Below, piece by piece: positions 58,701 through 64,000 of a stretch of 64,000 nucleotides of DNA. Every line of letters starts with the position of its first letter. The first letter of the stretch is position 1. Under the pieces are notes generated by a model. The model saw only the letters and a list, made by a program, of their open reading frames with translations. It did not search any database and was not told the origin of the DNA. Origin of the DNA: Nipponacmea schrenckii. Taxonomy: Eukaryota > Mollusca > Gastropoda > Lottiidae. Made by a program: the position numbers and the translations under genes. The stretch covers positions 19,640,317-19,704,316 of the forward strand of contig CM060202.1 of assembly GCA_030562195.1 (NCBI GenBank), read 5' to 3'.

Positions 58701-60764
58701 GATTTTTTTTTCTTTTTTTCTTTTGAAGGTTAAGTCATTTGAAAGTAAGTACATTACAATCAAAAATTTCAAACAATTGAAGTAAATAATAAAATATCAT
58801 TTCTTGGTTATTAAAATTACGAGAAACTTGGGTAATGTCTGTACAGCAATAGAACGAAATCACAAGCGGAACTTGTAGAGTTGTAAGTTAATCAGATAAA
58901 GAAAATTAAACGATTATGTGAAATTTGGACAACTGTCAAGAGTTGCCTGCGGTAACTTTCTCTTTCAACAAAAATCTGCACATTAAACAGGGATATTAAT
59001 GATGACAATATTTCATTAACCGTGGATCATTTGACCCGGGGACAATAAAGTACGACACCGTCCCTTAGCAGATGACCACCGTATGTTAGATTATTATCTT
59101 TCCTTTTTAAAAACCTCCTGGTCAGATATTTAATGGTTACCTAAACACCTCAAGTACAACATAAGACACTTTCAACCATATTATTTCGTTTCGTCAGGGT
59201 TTATTATTCCTAAATTTTATAAAGATGGGCGTGGCTTGACACGTGCTCATTAGTTGACTAATTGAATAATTAAAATTCTTAACTTCAATTATTACTTGGG
59301 CTAATGTCTTTTAAAGAAATAAAGTTTTAAATCCCACTGTCATGTACCTGAAAACTGTGTTTCTATTTTCAAATATTTCTGTATCACGATAATAACAGAA
59401 GCACTATATAGTACAACAAATATAATCATTATTCTATTTCTTCACAAGAATTTCAATTTAAATTTACTAAGAATACTCAATGAAATGGAGTTTTACGTCT
59501 TACTCTTTGATACTTAATGGGCTAACGAAGACGGGGCACGCCACAGAGTGTGCAATGAGGGCATTAGCCTCCTCCATTTCGATATCAAAGTATCGAGGGA
59601 TCCTTTGCATGTTCAGCCTGTAGCATACGGGGCCTCGGTTTATTGTCACATCCGAACGACTAGACGCCAAGTAAAATAACACTTATGAATCGAGCTTAAA
59701 AGCATCAAATGTTTAACTTTTATATTGAAGTATTTTGCATAAGCTACAGGTAGTGATTAATACGCCCTATTGCTCGGACTTTCGGGAATTACAAGAGTCA
59801 CGCGGAAAAATATTGTTTTCAAAATTCTTGAGGCATAAAGATAACAGGCCGAAGGAATATCTTCAACCAAGTGACTAACAAAGAACACCCGAAAATTCCA
59901 TATAAATGTTTAATTCAAGGGAAAATCCTAAGAAGACCAAATTCTTTTGTCAATTCCAATTCTTTTTTTTGTATTTTGTATTCCGGGGCAATCTTTGTTT
60001 ACTAAGAATACTCAATGAAATGGAGTTTTACGTCTTACTCTTTGATACTTAATGGGCTAATGAAGACGGGGCACGCCACAGAGTGTGCAATGAGGGCATT
60101 AGCCTCCTTCAATGCTGTGTAGAATTGCATCAGTTCCAAAGCGAATCAAAATCTCAATTTCATGCACTGGTAAGACTTCAGGCCGGATGTTCTTTTCAAG
60201 ACAGACTCAGGCAGTTATATATACGGCTGTTCTTCCGAGAGTCAGTTTTTAACCCTATTCACTTGGATGAAAAGAAAGAATTTCATAACGCGTTTCCTGT
60301 CCTAAAATGATAAATTTGTTTTGTCTTTTGCAGGAGCTACAGTTTCGGTGGAAGATGAAAATAAACGTACGCGAACAGCCTATACACGTGGACAACTTCT
60401 AGAACTCGAGAAAGAATTCCATTTCAATAAATACATCTCTAGACCGCGCCGAATCGAGTTAGCCGCCATGTTGAATTTAACAGAAAGACATATCAAAATT
60501 TGGTTTCAGAATCGAAGGATGAAGTGGAAAAAAGATGAAGCCAAACAACGACCATCGACGTCTGATTTTTCACCACCAAATTCTCCCGCTAGTCCGTGTT
60601 ACCATAGAAACAGTGATGAAAATAGTGACGTAGAACACAAATCTTCTAAAACTATGAAATACGACGAAGTCGAAGACGTGACGAATATTAAAGTGTTTAA
60701 AAAGAGTGTTTCAGGCAACAATCGGAAAGACCAGCCGATATCTGAGGAACATTCGGACAAGTAG
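55722..60764 (+). CDS. Xlox: ParaHox homeodomain transcription factor Xlox (Pdx/IPF1)
   Basis: Two exons, 55722-56154 and 60334-60764, joined in phase 1 (CCAG|GTAAGA and TTTTGCAG), encode 287 residues. Exon 1 holds a Met/Tyr-rich N-terminus ([24 protein letters not shown]) and the PBC-binding hexapeptide FPWMK at residues 126-130. Exon 2 starts just before the homeodomain (about residues 154-213): [40 protein letters not shown] and [15 protein letters not shown]. The histidine in ERHIKIW is the Xlox/Pdx hallmark; Gln50 and Asn51 are present. The C-terminus is Ser/Pro- and acid-rich. Xlox proteins act in the nucleus in gut and endocrine patterning across bilaterians. It shares strand and order with Gsx, as in a classic ParaHox cluster. 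The intron is 4179 nt and repeat-filled. Confidence 0.96.
56151..56244 (+). repeat. Duplicated Xlox exon 1/intron junction
   Basis: CAGGTAAGATGTGATTTTTT at the true donor (from 56152) recurs 71 bp downstream as CAGTTAAGATGTGATTTTTT (from 56223). The copy has lost the GT of the donor (now TT). Confidence 0.85.
56185..56640. repeat. 27-28-bp minisatellite in Xlox intron 1
   Basis: About 14 units are built on CTTGAAGTCCGTCGCCAGGT plus ATAAAGA. Most units contain CCAGGTA, like the exon 1 donor sequence. The first units (GTCGCCAGGTAAAAC) are the closest to it. Confidence 0.9.
56641..57785. other. Xlox intron 1, unique part
   Basis: No gene or repeat seen in about 1.1 kb. Confidence 0.5.
57788..58485. 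repeat. 22-23-bp minisatellite in Xlox intron 1
   Basis: About 30 imperfect units are built on TGTAAATATACAGGTATATT. Each unit carries CAG|GTA, so it resembles adjacent acceptor and donor motifs. Confidence 0.9.
58486..59465. other. Xlox intron 1, unique part
   Basis: No gene seen. T-rich tracts occur at about 58670-58725. Confidence 0.5.
59466..59690 (-). repeat. SINE-like repeat, copy 1 in Xlox intron
   Basis: The first 110 bp (ACTAAGAATACTCAATGAAA...) are repeated at 60000-60110 with one or two changes. On the minus strand it ends in GTAAAACTCCATTTCATT, shared with copies elsewhere in the window. Confidence 0.75.
60000..60112 (-). repeat. SINE-like repeat, copy 2 (truncated) in Xlox intron
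   Basis: Nearly identical to 59466-59576 but diverging after GGGCATTAGCCTCC. It lies about 220 bp before exon 2. Confidence 0.75.
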
Positions 60765-61370
60765 CCCAGTTGACAAATGTGACTGTATTATGCCTACCCT
60801 ATACAACTGATGTGTTGTAATTAAAGCATATGACTTTCGTGAAATAATTGATACGGCTTTCCACACGCCCCTTGTATTCTCTGTTGAAAGTGAAAGAGAA
60901 TCGTTTTGTTTATTTTCATATTATATTTCTATAGATTTATCAATAACCAGAACTGGACTGGTTTAAATACTTAATCAAGATCGAATAACTTCCAATCATT
61001 TTTTCTGTATTGTGCCAAAACGGCAAAACTGATCAAGGGGACATAACTATAAAAATCAATGTACAATCCAGACAACAATCATATCGTTCATTATTTAACC
61101 TTATAATTTGACGGGGATTTGACTGTCTGTTACAACTTCATCATTGCAGTCGGTTTGTCATTCAGTATGCTATAAGGTAAATATCATTGGCCTTATCGCT
61201 GGATCAATAAATGATATCAACATATTTAATGACAAGATGTTTATTCTAAAAAAAAACCCAAAAAACTGGTGGGTGACTAGGCTCTAAATAAGCAAACTAA
61301 AAATAATACAATATCTATTAATACAATAAAGTTGAAGAACAGGTATTGTCATTTTAATGATTCTTACACA
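60765..61370 (+). other. Xlox 3' flank / probable 3' UTR
   Basis: Candidate poly(A) signals are ATTAAA at 60820-60825 and AATAAA at 61206-61211. No further gene is seen. Confidence 0.45.
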
Positions 61371-61372
61371 TT

Positions 61373-61934
61373 GATGTCCCAGTATAAGATGATGAGACCC
61401 TAGAATGTCCAAGTGATAGACGATGAGAACCTAGAATGTCCAAGTGATAGACGATGAGAACCTAGGATGTCCCACTGTAAGATGATAAGACCCTAGGATG
61501 TCCCACTGTAAGAATGATAAGACCCTAGGATGTCCAACTGTAAGATGATAAGACCCTAGGATGTCCCACTGTAAGATGACAAGACCCTAGAATGTGCAAG
61601 TGATAGATGATGAGAACCTAGGATGTCCAAGTGTTTGACAATGAGAACCTAAGATGTCCCACTGTAAGATGATAAGACCCTAGGATGTGCCACTGTAATA
61701 TGATAGGACCCTAGGATGTGCCACTGTAAGATGATAAGACCCTAGGATGTCCCACTGTAAGATGATAAGACCCTAGAATGTGCAAGTGATAGACGATGAG
61801 AACATAGGATGTCCAAGACAGTGTTTGACGATGAGAACATAGGATGTCCCACTGTAAGATGATAAGACCCTAGGATGTCCCACTATAAGATGATAAGTCC
61901 CTAGGATGTCCCATTGTTAGATGATAAGACCCTA
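61373..61934. repeat. 31-bp minisatellite between Xlox and the TRIM gene
   Basis: About 18 units are built on GATGTCCCACTGTAAGATGA plus TAAGACCCTAG, with a second unit type containing CCAAGTGATAGACGATGAG. Confidence 0.95.
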
Positions 61935-61997
61935 TGACAAACTACATGTAGTACTAAGGTTGTTTTGAGAATAGAGGCTCAGGTGTCTGGGAGAGGT

Positions 61998-63851
61998 TTA
62001 TTTGAGTCTATAAATATCATCCTCGACAGTTAACCTAACTAAAAACTGGTTATCCACATCCAGGAAATGATTATTTGGATCAGCCAGTAGATCTATATTA
62101 ATAAAATTCTTCCATGTAAACCCTGGTCCCCATACACCATGTATTAAATAACATTGTTCTTGGTGATGAATAGAGTTTTTTTCGTTGTCCAGGTTGACCA
62201 GTTGTAGACTGAATGATACCCGATATAGACCTAGATTATCTAATTCAACCTGCAAGGATAACTTAGAACTATTCTCATGATAAACTGTCACAACCCACAA
62301 ATATTCATCTGTTTTAAAATGTAGTTTTCGACACTTTGATCCTTTTTCTAGAATACTGTTCAAAAAAAATCTAAAATCATATTGATTCTGGCTGGGATAA
62401 GCAGACAGGATATTTTGACCATCCTTACCAAACTGAAATGTAAAAGAATCTCCAAATGATTTCAAAATGTTTGAATTCTTATCTTTAACTGGATCAGATA
62501 ACTCCCCAAAAATACCACTCCTGGAGTCGGAAACTAATTTAGAATTTCCACATTCAGTCTTATCCCCAAGGGAATTTGATTCTGAGGAAAAATTCTTTTC
62601 AAATGTTTGAGATAAATCCTGATGCTCAAATCGAACTTTCTCTAATTTTTTATCAATGTGTCCCAACTCGAACGAACATGTTTGAATTTCAGCTGAGGGT
62701 GAGGTTTTATCATCTTCTTTCCCAACTGAGGGTGAAGTTTTATCATGTTCTATCCCAGCTGAGGGAGAGGGTTCACCAACATCAACATCAAGTACTGGTC
62801 TCTTCTTATAGGCAGCCTTCAAACCAAATCTAGTTGGAATAGTTCTAGGTTTTTTCTCTGATTTTCTCCATTTCGAGGTTCTTTTACCAAATTGTTTTGA
62901 TCCAAACAAAGCAAATTCTGCTGATCTTGAGTTGGTTGTTAACTCTCCGAACATTTCAACTGACATTTCTGTTACCTTGGGTATAAATTTTGGATAGGTA
63001 ATACTACTGACGGGGAAATGAGCTCGATTTTCACTTTCAAGACATTTGACTTTTAAATAAGGTAAGTGATCTAAAATTTCGTGAGAATCATTACGGTTTA
63101 ATAAATCTGCTGAATCATCAAATAATCTCTGAGATTGATTCACCATCACATCAACATCTTTATACAGAACAGCAAACTTTTCTTTTTCAGAGGTATGAAT
63201 TCTTTTCAACTCTTTCTTGAATGCTTGGCCTTGTTTTTTGACAATATCACAAATATTTTTTACATGTTCATCGATAAGATCCCACTGTTTTCTAGACTCC
63301 ATTGTTAGTTCTAATATTTCACTTTTCATATGTGCCGAATATTTCTGTAGTGTTTGTAAATTATTCTTGGCATTTAAATTCACCTCTACCAAATCTGTCT
63401 TTGCTTTGGATTCAATTTGTTCAATTTCAGTAACAGAATGGCCACCATGGTCAACTCGAAAACATTTTGAGCAAATAGTCAAACAGCAATCCAAGCAGTA
63501 AAGGTCAAGAACCTTATCATGATGAAGGCACAAATGTTTCTTTGGTTCCTTTACTTGAACTTTGACCTTCTTTTCTTCCAAATAAAAATTGGTCATGAAT
63601 CCATTTACACCCTTTTGGGGTATTTTAATTTTTTTTCGACACAGTGGACAAGGGAAGTCACTCTTTCCTTGGTAATTGTTCAAATAATTTTTCAAACAAG
63701 ATTCACAGAAGGTATGGAAACAGTCAATAATTTTAGGTTTAGTGAAGGAAGTAAGACAGATACTACACTGAAAGCTGCTATTCCCCAACTCACTGTCCTC
63801 ATCACACATATCCATCTTGTCACAGCCTATCTCTTCTCTAGCCATGGCCAT
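61998..63851 (-). CDS. TRIM-type RING / B-box / coiled-coil / MATH-like protein
   Basis: A 617-residue frame in one coding exon. The RING finger is complete: C29-x2-C32, C44-x-H46, C49-x2-C52, C68-x2-C71 (C3HC4). A type 2 B-box follows (C108, H111, C119, C122, C127, C130, H135, H138), then a coiled coil at about 145-260. A Ser/Lys-rich linker has three short repeats of the type DKTSPSAG near 360-390. The C-terminus (about 495-617; YLWVVTVY, YRVSFSLQLVN, NFINIDLLADP, FLVRLTV) looks MATH/TRAF-like, as in TRIM37. Such proteins are usually E3 ubiquitin ligases; that role is inferred. TTTTTCAG just before the ATG (minus strand, near 63855) indicates a spliced 5' UTR exon upstream. It is convergent with Xlox. 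AATAAA overlaps the stop codon. Confidence 0.88.
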   Translation of the reverse strand: MAMAREEIGCDKMDMCDEDSELGNSSFQCSICLTSFTKPKIIDCFHTFCESCLKNYLNNYQGKSDFPCPLCRKKIKIPQKGVNGFMTNFYLEEKKVKVQVKEPKKHLCLHHDKVLDLYCLDCCLTICSKCFRVDHGGHSVTEIEQIESKAKTDLVEVNLNAKNNLQTLQKYSAHMKSEILELTMESRKQWDLIDEHVKNICDIVKKQGQAFKKELKRIHTSEKEKFAVLYKDVDVMVNQSQRLFDDSADLLNRNDSHEILDHLPYLKVKCLESENRAHFPVSSITYPKFIPKVTEMSVEMFGELTTNSRSAEFALFGSKQFGKRTSKWRKSEKKPRTIPTRFGLKAAYKKRPVLDVDVGEPSPSAGIEHDKTSPSVGKEDDKTSPSAEIQTCSFELGHIDKKLEKVRFEHQDLSQTFEKNFSSESNSLGDKTECGNSKLVSDSRSGIFGELSDPVKDKNSNILKSFGDSFTFQFGKDGQNILSAYPSQNQYDFRFFLNSILEKGSKCRKLHFKTDEYLWVVTVYHENSSKLSLQVELDNLGLYRVSFSLQLVNLDNEKNSIHHQEQCYLIHGVWGPGFTWKNFINIDLLADPNNHFLDVDNQFLVRLTVEDDIYRLK

Positions 63852-64000
63852 GTCTGAAAAATAATATCAAACTTTATTCTTATATGAATATCACACTCCG
63901 TTTTTGTTTATATTGTTGAAAATTGAAGTTAAGATCTGTAAGCCAGAACCAGAACACCAAGAGGCTAGTATGTATGTTGTTTCGGACTAACTACAACATA

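Noticed and set aside
63217..63857. Plus-strand frames opposite the TRIM-type gene
   Set aside because: Shadows of the minus-strand coding exon, which has clear RING and B-box cysteines.

Overview
This is a metazoan nuclear window: AT-rich, intron-bearing and repeat-laden. It holds two adjacent ParaHox homeobox genes, Gsx (exons at 25458-25893 and 26218-26624) and Xlox/Pdx (55722-56154 and 60334-60764), both on the plus strand. The mix of DIRS, Ty3/gypsy and LINE elements, tRNA-type SINEs, long minisatellites and Ig-receptor fragments suggests a marine lophotrochozoan, most likely a mollusc. A limpet such as Lottia is my guess; no sequence comparison was run.

Layout. 1-13250 is accessory DNA. 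It contains two fragments of DIRS-like elements, a 500-N assembly gap, a Ty3/gypsy-type LTR element with two nearly identical LTRs (4232-9753), and two paralogous copies of an immunoglobulin-superfamily receptor gene. The left Ig copy is a remnant. The right copy (10394-13247) keeps seven phase-consistent exons encoding two Ig domains, a membrane span and a tail with two ITIM-like tyrosine motifs. 13800-17700 is a nest of repeats: a MITE-like element, a tandem array of SINE-containing units joined by telomere-like AACCCTAA stretches, a THAP-encoding DNA transposon fragment with 33-bp inverted ends inserted in that array, and a LINE tail. 17.7-25 kb is mostly non-coding.

The ParaHox block runs from about 25 to 61 kb. 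The roughly 29 kb between Gsx and Xlox contains no convincing host gene. It carries a dead LINE, five large tandem-repeat blocks (units near 17, 16, 194, 25 and 23 bp) and a fold-back DNA transposon with a 9-bp target duplication inside another LINE. Xlox intron 1 has two further minisatellites whose units carry AGGTA splice-donor-like cores, plus a duplicated exon-intron junction.

Beyond Xlox, in convergent orientation, lies an intact 617-residue RING/B-box/coiled-coil/MATH-like (TRIM-type) protein on the minus strand (61998-63851), separated from Xlox by a 31-bp minisatellite. By established family knowledge, Gsx and Xlox pattern anterior neural and gut tissue respectively. The third ParaHox gene, Cdx, is not in the window.
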